A stretch of 64,000 nucleotides of DNA from Acidiphilium sp. C61 (GTDB taxonomy: Bacteria > Pseudomonadota > Alphaproteobacteria > Acetobacterales > Acetobacteraceae), in assembly GCF_902712915.1 (NCBI RefSeq), contig NZ_CACTIA010000005.1, positions 1,178,001 through 1,242,000 on the forward strand, in the 5' to 3' direction. Under the pieces are notes generated by a model. The model saw nothing but the letters and a program-made list of their open reading frames with translations, was not told the origin of the DNA and did no database searches. Positions 16,707 to 24,808 of this stretch are shown here, one piece after another; position 1 is the first letter of the stretch, and every line of letters starts with the position of its first letter. The position numbers and the translations under genes were made by a program.

Positions 16707-18536
16707 ATGTCGTCATCGCCCCACCTTCCGTCTCCCGCCCGCCTTGGCGACTACACGACCGATCGCGGGATCTTCCGGCTGATCGGGTTCGGTGCCTGTG
16801 CCGGCCTGTTCGGCGTCATCGCCGGCTGGATCCTGCTGCGCATGATCGGGCTGATCAATAATCTCGTTTACTACGGGGTATGGTCGACCCGGATGCTCGC
16901 GGCAGGCGGCGCTGCGCCGGGCGGACATCCCGCGCTCTGGACGATCCTTGTTCCTGCCGGCGGTGCTGTGCTGATCGGCCTGATGGCCCGCTACGGATCG
17001 GAGAAAATCCGCGGTCATGGCATCCCCGAGGCGATCGAGGCGATCCTGCTCGGCGGCGCCCGGCTCGACCTGCGGGTAGCGATCCTCAAGCCGATCTCGT
17101 CAGCGATCTCGATCGGCACCGGCGGCCCATTTGGCGCCGAGGGGCCGATCATCATGACCGGCGGCGCCGCCGCCTCGCTGATGGCGCAGTGCTTCACCCT
17201 CACGGATGCCGAACGCAAGACCCTGCTCGTCGCCGGCGCCTGCGCGGGCATGACGGCGGTGTTCGGCACCCCGGTCGCCGCCCTTCTGCTCGCGGTCGAA
17301 CTTCTGCTGTTCGAGCTGAAGCCTCGCAGCATCATTCCCGTCGGCGCCGCCTGCATCACCGCCGCGATCCTCCGCCGCTTCTGCATGGCTCCGGCACCGC
17401 TGTTTCCCTATGCCGGCGGCGTGATCGTCGATCCGCTGCACGCCCTGGGCTGGCTCGGCGTCGGGCTTGCCGCCGGGTTTGGCTCCGCCTTGCTCACCGT
17501 GCTCGTCTATGCCGCCGAGGACGGGTTCGAGACACTCCCGATCCACTGGATGTGGTGGCCGGTGCTCGGCGGCCTCGTCGTCGGCATCGGCGGCGTGTTC
17601 GACCCCGCTTCCCTCGGCGTCGGCTATCCCGACATCGCGCGCCTGCTCGCCGGCACGCTGGCCGGGGGTGCCGCGATCCGCCTCGTCCTGGTCAAGGGCG
17701 TGATCTGGTCGGTGGCGCTGGGCTCGGGCACGTCGGGCGGCGTGCTGGCCCCGCTGCTGATCATCGGCGGCGCGCTCGGCGCGGTCATGGCCCCCGTGAT
17801 GCCGCACGCCGCCCCCGGCTTCTGGGTGGTGCTCGGCATGGCGGCGATGATGGGCGGCACCATGCGCGCCCCGATGACCTCGACGCTGTTCGCCGTCGAA
17901 CTCACCGGCAATCACCTCGTCCTCCTGCCGGTGCTCGCCGCCAGCATGGCCAGCATGGCGGTGACCGTCCTGCTGATGAAGCGCTCGATCCTGACCGAGA
18001 AGATCGCCCGAAGGGGCCATCACCTCACCCGCGAATACAGCATCGATCCGCTCGCCGTGACCCGCATCCGCGACATCATGGCGACCAAGGTGGACACGCT
18101 GGCCGCGGATCTGCCGGTGGGGGCGGCGATCGAGCGGTTCCTCTCGCACGCGGCAGCACACCGCGCCTTTCCGGTGACCGGGCCGGACGGCCTGGTGCTC
18201 GGCCTCGTCTCCCGCGCCGACATCCTCGACTGGATCGGCGACGAGGTGCGGCGCGACCTGCCGTTGCGCGCGATGCTCGCCGGACGCGAGGTGGCCACCG
18301 CCGCGCCCGACGAGATGGCCGACACCATCGCGGTGCGCATGCTCACCCGGAACGCCCCGCGCATCCCCGTGGTCGACACGGATGGACGCCTCCTCGGCAT
18401 CGTCTCCCGCGCCGACCTGCTGCGCGTCCACCAGCGCGTCATGCTCGCTGAAACCCGCCGCGAGCGGTTCTTCCCCTTCCGCCGCCGCGCCGCCGCACAG
18501 GAAGCGCAAAAGCCCGAGCCGCTCGCCGTGCCGTAA
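16707..18536 (+). CDS. ClC chloride channel/transporter with C-terminal CBS pair
   Basis: About 609 residues from ATG 16707 (GGAG 10 bases upstream); an earlier ATG at 16671 lies on the operator and lacks a binding site. ClC signatures are present: GHGIPEAIEAIL, GTGGPFGAEGPIIMTGGAAAS with the gating glutamate in GAEGP, and GSGTSGGVLAPLLIIGG. The last 150 or so residues are two CBS domains (RIRDIMATKVDTLAADLPVGAA... and ...VDTDGRLLGIVSRADLLRVH), which often bind nucleotides. It may carry Cl- or another anion across the inner membrane, for example in acid tolerance. Control by the divergent MarR protein is likely. Confidence 0.92.
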   Translation: MSSSPHLPSPARLGDYTTDRGIFRLIGFGACAGLFGVIAGWILLRMIGLINNLVYYGVWSTRMLAAGGAAPGGHPALWTILVPAGGAVLIGLMARYGSEKIRGHGIPEAIEAILLGGARLDLRVAILKPISSAISIGTGGPFGAEGPIIMTGGAAASLMAQCFTLTDAERKTLLVAGACAGMTAVFGTPVAALLLAVELLLFELKPRSIIPVGAACITAAILRRFCMAPAPLFPYAGGVIVDPLHALGWLGVGLAAGFGSALLTVLVYAAEDGFETLPIHWMWWPVLGGLVVGIGGVFDPASLGVGYPDIARLLAGTLAGGAAIRLVLVKGVIWSVALGSGTSGGVLAPLLIIGGALGAVMAPVMPHAAPGFWVVLGMAAMMGGTMRAPMTSTLFAVELTGNHLVLLPVLAASMASMAVTVLLMKRSILTEKIARRGHHLTREYSIDPLAVTRIRDIMATKVDTLAADLPVGAAIERFLSHAAAHRAFPVTGPDGLVLGLVSRADILDWIGDEVRRDLPLRAMLAGREVATAAPDEMADTIAVRMLTRNAPRIPVVDTDGRLLGIVSRADLLRVHQRVMLAETRRERFFPFRRRAAAQEAQKPEPLAVP

Positions 18537-18640
18537 GGCGCCCCGCCGTCCGGAGCGCGGCGGATTGGCGCGCCGCCCCGTCCCCGGCATAACGGGGGCG
18601 ACCACTTGGCCGACCCCTCGATTCCGGCGGGAGCACAAAC

Positions 18641-19846
18641 ATGCTGATCCTGAACCCCGATCCCGCCCATCGCGCGCCGCTCGACACCGCCGATGCGGCA
18701 CTGCTCGGCGCGGATGCGGCCGACGAACTCGCCCGCCACCTCGCCCACCGCCCCGATCACCGCCCGACGCCGCTCATCGCCCTGCCTTGCCTCGCAGCCC
18801 GGCTCGGCGTCGCTGCCCTCCACCTCAAGGACGAATCGTCCCGCTTCGGCCTCGGCAGTTTCAAGGCGCTCGGCGGCGCCTATGCCGTGGTCCGCCTGGT
18901 GCTGGAGGAAGCCGCCCGCCGCCTCGGCCGCCCCGTCGGCTACGCCGACATGACCACGCCGGAGGTCCGCCGCATCGCCGCCACCATGACCTTCGCCTGC
19001 GCGACCGACGGCAATCACGGCCGCTCGGTGGCGCAGGGCGCGGCGATGCTGGGCAGCCGCTGCGCGATCCTCGTGCATGCAGGCGTCAGCCCGGCGCGGG
19101 TGGCGGCGATCGCGGACCTCGGCGCCGAGATCATCCATGTCGATGGCACCTATGATGATTCGGTGGCGGAGGCCGCCCGCCTGTCCGCCGCCCGTGGCTG
19201 GACCCTCGTGTCCGACATGTCGTGGCCGGGCTACGAACGGATTCCGGGCCTCGTCATGCAGGGCTATGTCGCGATGGTGGACGAGGCGCTCGCCGCCATG
19301 CCGGCGCCGCCCACCCATGTCTTCATCCAGGCCGGCGTCGGCGGCCTCGCCGCCGCGGTCGCCGGCCATCTCGCCGAACGCTTCGGCGCGCTTCGGCCGA
19401 CCCTCATCGTCGTCGAGCCCGACCGCGCAGCCTGCGTGCTGGCGGCGGCGCGCGCCGGCAGAACCATCCGCATCGAGGCCGGCGCGCCGACGGTGATGGC
19501 CATGCTCGAATGCTACGAAACCTCGCTCGTCGCCTGGCGAATCCTCGCCCGCGCCGCCGACGCCTTCATGACGGTGAGCGAGGACGATGCCGTTGCAGCG
19601 ATGAACCGCCTCGCCCGGCCCGACTCCGGCGATGTGGCGGTGGTGGCCGGCGAAAGCGGCGGCGCTGGCCTCGCCGGACTGCTCCGCGTCACCGGCGATG
19701 CCGGGGCACGGCAGGCGCTCGGCTGCGGCGCGGAAGCGCGGATCCTGGTCTTCAACACCGAGGGCGCGACCGATCCGGCGCGCTACCGCGACCTCGTCGG
19801 CCTCGACCCGGCGCTGGTGGCCGGCGCGGGATTATGCTCGATATAG
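18641..19846 (+). CDS. dpaL: Diaminopropionate ammonia-lyase
   Basis: 401 residues of the PLP fold-type II family. The Schiff-base lysine is Lys75 in SSRFGLGSFKALGGAYAV, the substrate loop is CATDGNHGRSVAQGA, and the long QAGVGGLAAAVAGHL and ECYETSLVAWRIL segments are typical of DpaL/YgeX. The enzyme turns 2,3-diaminopropionate into pyruvate and two ammonia, and also acts on D/L-serine in some species. GGGAG lies upstream of the ATG. It stands alone on the plus strand, with a degraded stretch behind it. Confidence 0.88.
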   Translation: MLILNPDPAHRAPLDTADAALLGADAADELARHLAHRPDHRPTPLIALPCLAARLGVAALHLKDESSRFGLGSFKALGGAYAVVRLVLEEAARRLGRPVGYADMTTPEVRRIAATMTFACATDGNHGRSVAQGAAMLGSRCAILVHAGVSPARVAAIADLGAEIIHVDGTYDDSVAEAARLSAARGWTLVSDMSWPGYERIPGLVMQGYVAMVDEALAAMPAPPTHVFIQAGVGGLAAAVAGHLAERFGALRPTLIVVEPDRAACVLAAARAGRTIRIEAGAPTVMAMLECYETSLVAWRILARAADAFMTVSEDDAVAAMNRLARPDSGDVAVVAGESGGAGLAGLLRVTGDAGARQALGCGAEARILVFNTEGATDPARYRDLVGLDPALVAGAGLCSI

Positions 19847-19849
19847 ATC

Positions 19850-20169
19850 GCCGCGCCCCCTGAGCGCTTGATCGAAGCGCTTGATCGAGCGGACGAAGTC
19901 CAGCCTTTCCTGCACCTCGCTGATGGCGGGTGCCGTGGCCGGCTCGCCGAGCGACTTTCCCTCGTACACCGCCTCGAATTTCAGCGAATGCGCTCGGCGG
20001 CCCCAGGAATTGCAGAGGTCCACCGGCGCGTCGCGAATACAGAGCATTACATATCGCGCCACCGGGATCGGAAAATGCTCTGGCGCCGCCCCGAACTCGG
20101 CTGGACGCCCCCGGTCAGCACCTTGATCAGCGCCGTCTTGCCCACACCGCCGCCGCCTGATTTAACCAT
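19850..20169 (-). pseudogene. Degraded stretch with a P-loop remnant, broken by a half repeat
   Basis: On the minus strand an ATG at 20169 opens MVKSGGGGVGKTALIKVLTG, a clear Walker A motif followed by a piece resembling the start of an ABC or other P-loop ATPase (LTGGVQPSSGR). It then runs into a hairpin half repeat (20041-20082) and stops at 20047. In another frame an open stretch of about 63 codons continues to 19832 (FEAVYEGKSLGEPATAP) without a recognisable domain. I read this as remains of a gene, not a working one. The original identity is uncertain; sugar-ABC ATPases and ParA-like proteins are both possible. Confidence 0.4.
20041..20082 (-). repeat. Hairpin repeat, left module only (copy F)
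   Basis: Read on the minus strand it is AGAGCATTTTCCGATCCCGGTGG...ATGTAATGCTCT, the same outer AGAGC/GCTCT arms and CCGATCC core as the left module of the complete copies. Here the right module is missing. It lies inside the degraded P-loop stretch, just where its reading frame breaks. Confidence 0.7.
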
Positions 20170-20190
20170 GCGAAACAGGGGAGACCGACC

Positions 20191-20631
20191 ATGAACGACA
20201 TGCCGCCCGGAATCACCAGGACCGACGAGGGGATCGACGGCGTTGTCTGGAACGTCCTCGGCCAGACCTACACGCTGAAGCAGGAGTCGGACCATTCGAT
20301 GGCCTGGCACGCGGTCTTCCCGCCCGGCACCTTCGTCCCCCCGCATGTCCACCCGACGCAGGACGAATTCATCTACATGCTGGAGGGAAAATTCGATCTC
20401 TGGCTCGACGGGCAGGATCTCTCGGCCGGTCCCGGCGACCTGGTCCGCATGCCGATGGGCAAGCCGCACGGCATCTTCAACCACTCGGATGCCGACGTGA
20501 AATGCCTGTTCTGGGTCGCCCCCAGTCGCTCGCTGCGCGCCCTGTTCGAGCGGATCCACAACCTCGCCGACCCTGCGGAGGTCGTCCGCATCGCGGCCGA
20601 GCACGAGGTCCATTTCCTGCCGCCGGGCTGA
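20191..20631 (+). CDS. Single-domain cupin protein
   Basis: 146 residues with a cupin barrel: motif 1 PPGTFVPPHVHPTQDEFIYMLEGKFDL carries two His and one Glu as metal ligands, and motif 2 is GDLVRMPMGKPHGIFNHSD with the third His. It could be a metal-dependent dioxygenase, isomerase or binding protein; these look alike. It is first of four close genes (cupin, FAD monooxygenase 7 bases later, hydrolase overlapping, PqqC), which suggests a catabolic operon for an aromatic or tryptophan-related compound. Confidence 0.85.
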   Translation: MNDMPPGITRTDEGIDGVVWNVLGQTYTLKQESDHSMAWHAVFPPGTFVPPHVHPTQDEFIYMLEGKFDLWLDGQDLSAGPGDLVRMPMGKPHGIFNHSDADVKCLFWVAPSRSLRALFERIHNLADPAEVVRIAAEHEVHFLPPG

Positions 20632-20638
20632 ACCCGCC

Positions 20639-21889
20639 ATGCGCGTGCTCATCGCCGGCGGCGGCATCGGCGGACTCACCCTCGCCCTCATGCTGCACCG
20701 AAGCGGCATAGAGTGCCTCGTGCTGGAGGCCGCACCGGAAATCCGTCCGCTCGGCGTCGGCATCAACATCCTGCCGCACGCCGTCCGCGAACTCGCCTCC
20801 CTCGGCCTGCTGCCCGCGCTCGACGAAATCGGCCTGCGCACCCGCGCGCTCTCCTACCTCAACCATCGCGGCCAGGTGATCTGGACCGAGACGCGTGGCC
20901 TGCATGCCGGCCACGACGTGCCGCAATTCTCCATCCATCGCGGCCGGTTGCAGGACATGCTCTGGCGCACCGCGCGCGAGCGGCTGGGGGAGCGGGCGCT
21001 GCGCCCGGACGCACGCGTCGCCGCCGCCACCGAGGCGGACGGTGCCGTGCGGGTCACGCTCACCAACGCCGCCGGTAATCGCGAGACGATCGCAGGCGAT
21101 GTGCTGATCGGCGCTGACGGCATCCATTCCACCCTGCGCCCGCTGCTGCTCGACGCCGACCCGCCGATGCGCTGGAACGGCATCCAGATGTGGCGCGGCG
21201 CGCTCGACTGGCCGGCCTTCGGCAGCGGCGATGAAATGATCATCGCCGGCAACGCCACTGCCAAGCTCGTCTTCTACCCGATCGGCCAGCCCGCCGCCGG
21301 CGCCGCCGGCACGCGGCTGACCAACTGGGTCGTCTATGCCCGCACCGGCGCCGAGGGCACCTCGCCGCCCGCGCGCGAGAGCTGGTCGCGCCGCGGCGCC
21401 TGGGAGGAGTTCGCCCCGCTGGTCGCCGGCTTCGCGCTGCCCTTCGTCGATATCGAGCGCCTCGCCCGCACAACGCGCGAAATCTTCCTCTACCCGATGT
21501 GCGACCGCGATCCGCTGGACCGCTGGACGCGCGGGCGCATCACGCTGCTCGGCGACGCGGCGCATGCGATGTATCCGGTCGGCTCGAACGGTGCCTCGCA
21601 GGCGATCCTCGACGCCCGCTGCCTTGCCGACCGTCTGGCCGCAAGCGCCGACACCCCCGCCGCACTCGCCGCCTACGAGGCCGAGCGCCGCCCCGCGACC
21701 GCCGCCGTGGTGCGGTCCAACCGCGTCGGCGGCCCCGAGCGCGTCATCGACCTCGTCGCCGCCCGCGCCCCCGACGGCTTCGCCCGCATCGACGACGTCG
21801 CCCGCCCGGACGAGCTGGAGGCCATCGTCCGCGGCTACGCCACCCTTGCCGGCTTCGCAGCACCGCAACCTGCGAGCGGCGCGCCATGA
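20639..21889 (+). CDS. FAD-dependent aromatic-ring monooxygenase (UbiH/PHBH-like)
   Basis: 416 residues of the class A flavin monooxygenases: N-terminal dinucleotide fold GGGIGG (7-12), the DG motif VLIGADGIHSTLR (about 155-167), and the GD motif ITLLGDAAHAMYPVGSNGASQAI (about 301-323). These enzymes hydroxylate aromatic rings using NAD(P)H and O2. The substrate is not evident; sequence flavour resembles salicylate/3-hydroxybenzoate 6-hydroxylase and PhzS-like groups. The next gene, a formamidase-like hydrolase, overlaps it by 4 bases. Confidence 0.9.
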   Translation: MRVLIAGGGIGGLTLALMLHRSGIECLVLEAAPEIRPLGVGINILPHAVRELASLGLLPALDEIGLRTRALSYLNHRGQVIWTETRGLHAGHDVPQFSIHRGRLQDMLWRTARERLGERALRPDARVAAATEADGAVRVTLTNAAGNRETIAGDVLIGADGIHSTLRPLLLDADPPMRWNGIQMWRGALDWPAFGSGDEMIIAGNATAKLVFYPIGQPAAGAAGTRLTNWVVYARTGAEGTSPPARESWSRRGAWEEFAPLVAGFALPFVDIERLARTTREIFLYPMCDRDPLDRWTRGRITLLGDAAHAMYPVGSNGASQAILDARCLADRLAASADTPAALAAYEAERRPATAAVVRSNRVGGPERVIDLVAARAPDGFARIDDVARPDELEAIVRGYATLAGFAAPQPASGAP

Positions 21890-22791
21890 CCGACCCGTCC
21901 GACCCCGTCTTCCAGTATCTCGCCGGGCAGATGCGCCCCAGCCATCCGGCGCTGATCGAGGCCTTCCTGCGCGAGGGCGACGCCGCCATCGCCGCCCGCG
22001 CGCCCCGGCTCGACATCCCCTACGGCCCGCATGAGCGCGAACGCTTCGACTTCTTCGCCTCCCCCGGTGCCGCGGCGACCCTGCTCTACCTGCACGCCGG
22101 CTACTGGCAGGGGCGCGACAAGGCGCAATTCCGCTTCCTCGCGCCGCCCTTCGTCGATGCTGGCTTCAACGTCGCGCTGGTGAACTACCCGCTCTGCCCC
22201 GATGCCAGCCTCGCCGCGCTGACCGGATCGGTGCGCCGCGCCGTCCCCGCCGTCTTGAACGCTGCCGGCACCGGCGGGCTCATCGCCATCGGCCATTCCG
22301 CCGGCGCCCATCTCTCCGCCGAGCTCGCGCTGACCGACTGGGACGGTCCGAGCCCGGTCACCGCCATCATCGGTCTCAGCGGCGTCTATGATCTCGACCC
22401 GCTGCGCGCGACACCGCTGAACGACCGCCTCGGGCTCGACGCCGCCGCCGCCCGCGCCGCCTCGCCGGTGCATCGCGTGAAGCAGCTCATGCCGCCGGCG
22501 ATCTTCGCCGTCGGCGGCGACGAAACCCCCGCCTTCCGGGCGCAGACCGGCGCGATGCACGCGGCCTGGCGCGCCGCCGGCAACATCGCCCACGAGATCA
22601 TCGTCCCCGGCGCCGATCATTTTTCTCTCCTGCGCCACCTGGCCGATCCCGCGTCGCCGCTCTTCGCCGCCATCGCGCCGCTCGCCGCTCGCCGCTCGCC
22701 GCCCCGGGCCGCTGATCCGCCCCGCCGCGCAATGATCGAGATCAATGCGCCGCCGACCATCCCCTGTCGTCCTTCCGGCCTCATGCTTTAG
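21886..22791 (+). CDS. Alpha/beta-hydrolase, kynurenine formamidase/esterase-like
   Basis: 301 residues from the ATG that overlaps the monooxygenase stop (ATGA). It has the oxyanion-hole motif HAGYW (70-74), close to the HGGxW of kynurenine formamidases, the nucleophile elbow GHSAG with Ser138, a GGDETP acid loop (about 206) and the catalytic GADHFSLL histidine (about 241). It probably cleaves an ester or N-formyl amide produced in the pathway of the neighbours. The C-terminal tail (from about 265) is Arg/Pro rich and looks unstructured. Confidence 0.85.
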   Translation: MTDPSDPVFQYLAGQMRPSHPALIEAFLREGDAAIAARAPRLDIPYGPHERERFDFFASPGAAATLLYLHAGYWQGRDKAQFRFLAPPFVDAGFNVALVNYPLCPDASLAALTGSVRRAVPAVLNAAGTGGLIAIGHSAGAHLSAELALTDWDGPSPVTAIIGLSGVYDLDPLRATPLNDRLGLDAAAARAASPVHRVKQLMPPAIFAVGGDETPAFRAQTGAMHAAWRAAGNIAHEIIVPGADHFSLLRHLADPASPLFAAIAPLAARRSPPRAADPPRRAMIEINAPPTIPCRPSGLML

Positions 22792-22802
22792 GGGAATGTC
22801 CA

Positions 22803-23570
22803 ATGATGAGAGCCGATCTCCTGGCCGAGGCGCCACCAGCCGATGACGGCCGCGCGCCCTGGTCGCACGCCGAATTCGAGGCGAAGCTGCGCGAGGCCGG
22901 CAGCGCCTACCACATCCACCATCCGTTCAACGTGATGCTCAACACCGGCAAGGCGACGCCGGAGCAGATCCGCATGTGGGTCGCCAACCGCTTCTATTAC
23001 CAGATCGCGATCCCGGTGAAGGATGCGGCGATCCTCTCCAACTGCCCCGACCGTGAGATCCGCCGCGGCTGGATCCGCCGCATCCTCGACCATGACGGCT
23101 TCGACTACGAACTGCCCGACGGCACCCATCTGCGCGACGATGGCGGCATCGAAGCCTGGCTCCGCCTCGGCATCGCCACCGGCCTTCCGCGCGAGGAGAT
23201 GCTCGACCTGCGCCACCTCCTGCCCGGCGTGCGCTTCGCGGTCGACGCCTATGTCAATTTCGCCCGCCGCGCGCCCTGGCAGGAGGCCGTCTGCTCCTCG
23301 CTGACCGAGCTTTTCGCGCCGGACATCCACCGCCAGCGCCTCGCCACCTGGCCCGGACACTATCCCTGGATCGAGAGCGAGGGGCTGGACTATTTCCGCA
23401 ACCGCACCAGCCAGGCCCCGCGCGACGTTGTCCACGGCCTGCAGATCACGCTTGCCCATTTCGCGACGAGGCCAATGCAGGAGCGCGCCCTGCAGATCCT
23501 CAAGTTCAAGCTCGATATCCTGTGGACGATGAACGACACGATGGGACGGCATTACGGCGTCACCGCCTGA
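22803..23570 (+). CDS. pqqC: Pyrroloquinoline-quinone synthase PqqC
   Basis: 255 residues matching PqqC along the whole length: YHIHHPF (36-42), WVANRFYYQ, the RRILDHDG active-site histidine, [37 protein letters not shown], and [11 protein letters not shown] with the active-site lysine. PqqC carries out the last ring closure and eight-electron oxidation to PQQ, the cofactor of membrane glucose and alcohol dehydrogenases. After HDG there is an insert of several residues ([13 protein letters not shown]) compared with the Klebsiella protein as I recall it. It lies 11 bases after the hydrolase gene, with no pqqA, B, D or E nearby, which is unusual. Confidence 0.93.
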   Translation: MMRADLLAEAPPADDGRAPWSHAEFEAKLREAGSAYHIHHPFNVMLNTGKATPEQIRMWVANRFYYQIAIPVKDAAILSNCPDREIRRGWIRRILDHDGFDYELPDGTHLRDDGGIEAWLRLGIATGLPREEMLDLRHLLPGVRFAVDAYVNFARRAPWQEAVCSSLTELFAPDIHRQRLATWPGHYPWIESEGLDYFRNRTSQAPRDVVHGLQITLAHFATRPMQERALQILKFKLDILWTMNDTMGRHYGVTA

Positions 23571-23585
23571 GCCTGCCTGCAAGCC

Positions 23586-23689
23586 AGAGCACGGCCCGAT
23601 CCCGATGGATCGGATATGGCGCCCTATCATACTGATAAAACAGAATCTTTATCCGATCAGACAACCCCGTCTGATCGGACGATGCTCTG
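23586..23689 (+). repeat. Bipartite hairpin repeat, copy C1
   Basis: Left module AGAGCACGGCCCGATCCCGATGGATCGG..., linker ATCATACTGATAAAAC, right module AGAATCTTTATCCGATCAGAC / GTCTGATCGGACGATGCTCT. It starts 16 bases after the pqqC stop. Its arms differ at several bases from other copies, with changes on both sides of the right-module stem (GACA...GTC), so pairing is kept. Confidence 0.8.
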
Positions 23690-23726
23690 GCGCCGGGGGC
23701 CATTGCCGCGAGGCCGGGCGCATCCT

Positions 23727-23769
23727 TAGAGCACTTTCCGATCCGGCTGGATCGGATGTAGTGCTCTAG
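23727..23769 (+). repeat. Hairpin repeat copy C2, left module, interrupted by the IS element
   Basis: TAGAGCACTTTCCGATCCGGCTGGATCGGATGTAGTGCTCTAG is a complete left module. It ends in CTAG, the 4-base sequence that is repeated on the far side of the IS element at 24589-24592, where the linker and right module of the same repeat continue. Confidence 0.85.
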
Positions 23770-23782
23770 GGTTTGTGGGGAT

Positions 23783-24169
23783 TCATCGTGAGTTGATGAC
23801 GGCTGCGGCGAGGTAGATCATTGCCTGGAAGCTCTGGTCTGTTTTGCAGGCGCGCAGGGCGATGCGTTTGAACTCTTTGAGCTTGCAGAAGAAATTCTCG
23901 ACCAGATGACGCCATTTGTAGATTTCGCGGTCGATTTTCAGCTTCAGTGCCCGGGCCGGATGCTGGGAAATGACGACCCGGGCGCCTCTTTCGTTGAGTT
24001 CTGCGACCAGAGCGTTGCTGTCGAATGCCTTGTCTGCGATCAATCCACCGAATTCGACGTTGTCGATCAGTGGCGGGACCTCGATGCCGTCATGGCGATT
24101 GCCCGGCATGAGACGAAAGCGCACAAGGTTGCCCAGGGCATCCGTCAGCGCCAGGATTTTGGTTGTCAT
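23783..24169 (-). CDS. IS5-family transposase, second frame (OrfB)
   Basis: About 128 residues counting from the first internal Met (MTTKILALTDALGN); the coding frame is open back to the frameshift site near 24206. It carries the second catalytic Asp (GLIADKAFDSN) and the catalytic Glu in RHLVENFFCKLKEFKRIALR, the Y/R-x2-E-type signature of IS5 transposases. It has no ribosome binding site of its own and should be made only as a fusion with the first frame. Confidence 0.88.
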   Translation of the reverse strand: MTTKILALTDALGNLVRFRLMPGNRHDGIEVPPLIDNVEFGGLIADKAFDSNALVAELNERGARVVISQHPARALKLKIDREIYKWRHLVENFFCKLKEFKRIALRACKTDQSFQAMIYLAAAVINSR

Positions 24170-24186
24170 GCCACCTTTGGAACAGC

Positions 24187-24534
24187 CTATGGCCTGGCTT
24201 TGAGTCCCCCTTTTGCGCCCTGGCCGTGACGGTGGACCTTGACGATCGTGGCGTCGACCATGGCGTATTCCATATCGGGTTCATCAGATACCGCGTCGAA
24301 AATCCGTTTGAAAACATCAGCGCGGCGCCAGTCGTTGAACCGGCGGTAGGCCGTGCTCCAGTTGCCAAACATCGAAGGCAGATCACGCCACGGACTGCCA
24401 GTGCGGACAATCCAAAGTACCGCTTCCAGAAACAGCCGATTGTCCCGCCCGCTGCGGCCAGGGTCACTCGCCTTGCCAAGACAATGCGGTTCCATCCTCG
24501 CCCATTGGGCGTCCGTCAGTACAAATCGTTCCAT
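24187..24534 (-). CDS. IS5-family transposase, first frame (OrfA)
   Basis: 115 residues beginning MERFVLTDAQWARMEPHCLG, the standard N-terminus of IS427-group transposases. It includes RLFLEAVLWIVRTGSPWRDLP, which precedes the DDE core, and the first catalytic Asp in YAMVDATIVKVHRHGQGAKGG. The frame closes shortly after an A4G5 run (24206-24214 on this strand), where a -1 slip joins it to the second frame. Confidence 0.88.
   Translation of the reverse strand: MERFVLTDAQWARMEPHCLGKASDPGRSGRDNRLFLEAVLWIVRTGSPWRDLPSMFGNWSTAYRRFNDWRRADVFKRIFDAVSDEPDMEYAMVDATIVKVHRHGQGAKGGLKARP
24206..24214 (-). promoter_or_regulatory. Probable -1 ribosomal frameshift site in the transposase
   Basis: Read on the minus strand the run is AAAAGGGGG. 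Reading GCA AAA GGG and then slipping back one base gives GGG ACT CAA AGC, which continues in the second frame (TQSQAIG...). The position, just after HGQGAKGG, is where related two-frame IS5 transposases shift. Confidence 0.65.
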
Positions 24535-24588
24535 TCACAGCTTGAATCACAGCAACACCCAAATGGGAATCCCAAATCCCCACAAACC

Positions 24589-24655
24589 CTAGTATATTGA
24601 TAAATCGAGCATCTTTATCCGATCAGATGGTTCCATCTGATCGGATGATGCTCTA
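24589..24655 (+). repeat. Hairpin repeat copy C2, linker and right module beyond the IS
   Basis: CTAGTATATTGATAAATC (linker) followed by GAGCATCTTTATCCGATCAGATGG / CCATCTGATCGGATGATGCTCTA. Removing the 819-bp IS and one CTAG joins this to the left module at 23727-23769 and restores a full copy of about 105 bases. Confidence 0.85.
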
Positions 24656-24808
24656 GCAGCCGCACCCAATCCCGTATTCCGAACTTTCGCGCGTGAATGA
24701 ATAATTGTATGGAAAAATTAAATGCGTATAAGGAATTGATCATCTTTTGTCTGGACTTTCATATTTCCGGGCGCAAGGCGCTGCACGAAACGCAGGGATG
24801 GGGATGCT

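Larger units (their letters stand above)
23770..24588 (-). mobile_element. IS5-family insertion sequence, 819 bp, intact
   Basis: Perfect terminal inverted repeats (GGTTTGTGGGGATT at the left end, AATCCCCACAAACC at the right) are flanked by a 4-base CTAG duplication at 23766-23769 and 24589-24592. Inside, on the minus strand, two overlapping frames encode a DDE transposase joined by a probable -1 frameshift. This is the layout of the IS427-like branch of IS5. It sits inside the linker of a hairpin repeat. Confidence 0.92.

Noticed and set aside
23571..24660. CRISPR array, suggested by the closely spaced palindromic repeats
   Set aside because: There are only two copies, the spacing is not regular, the units are long bipartite hairpins, and no cas genes are nearby.
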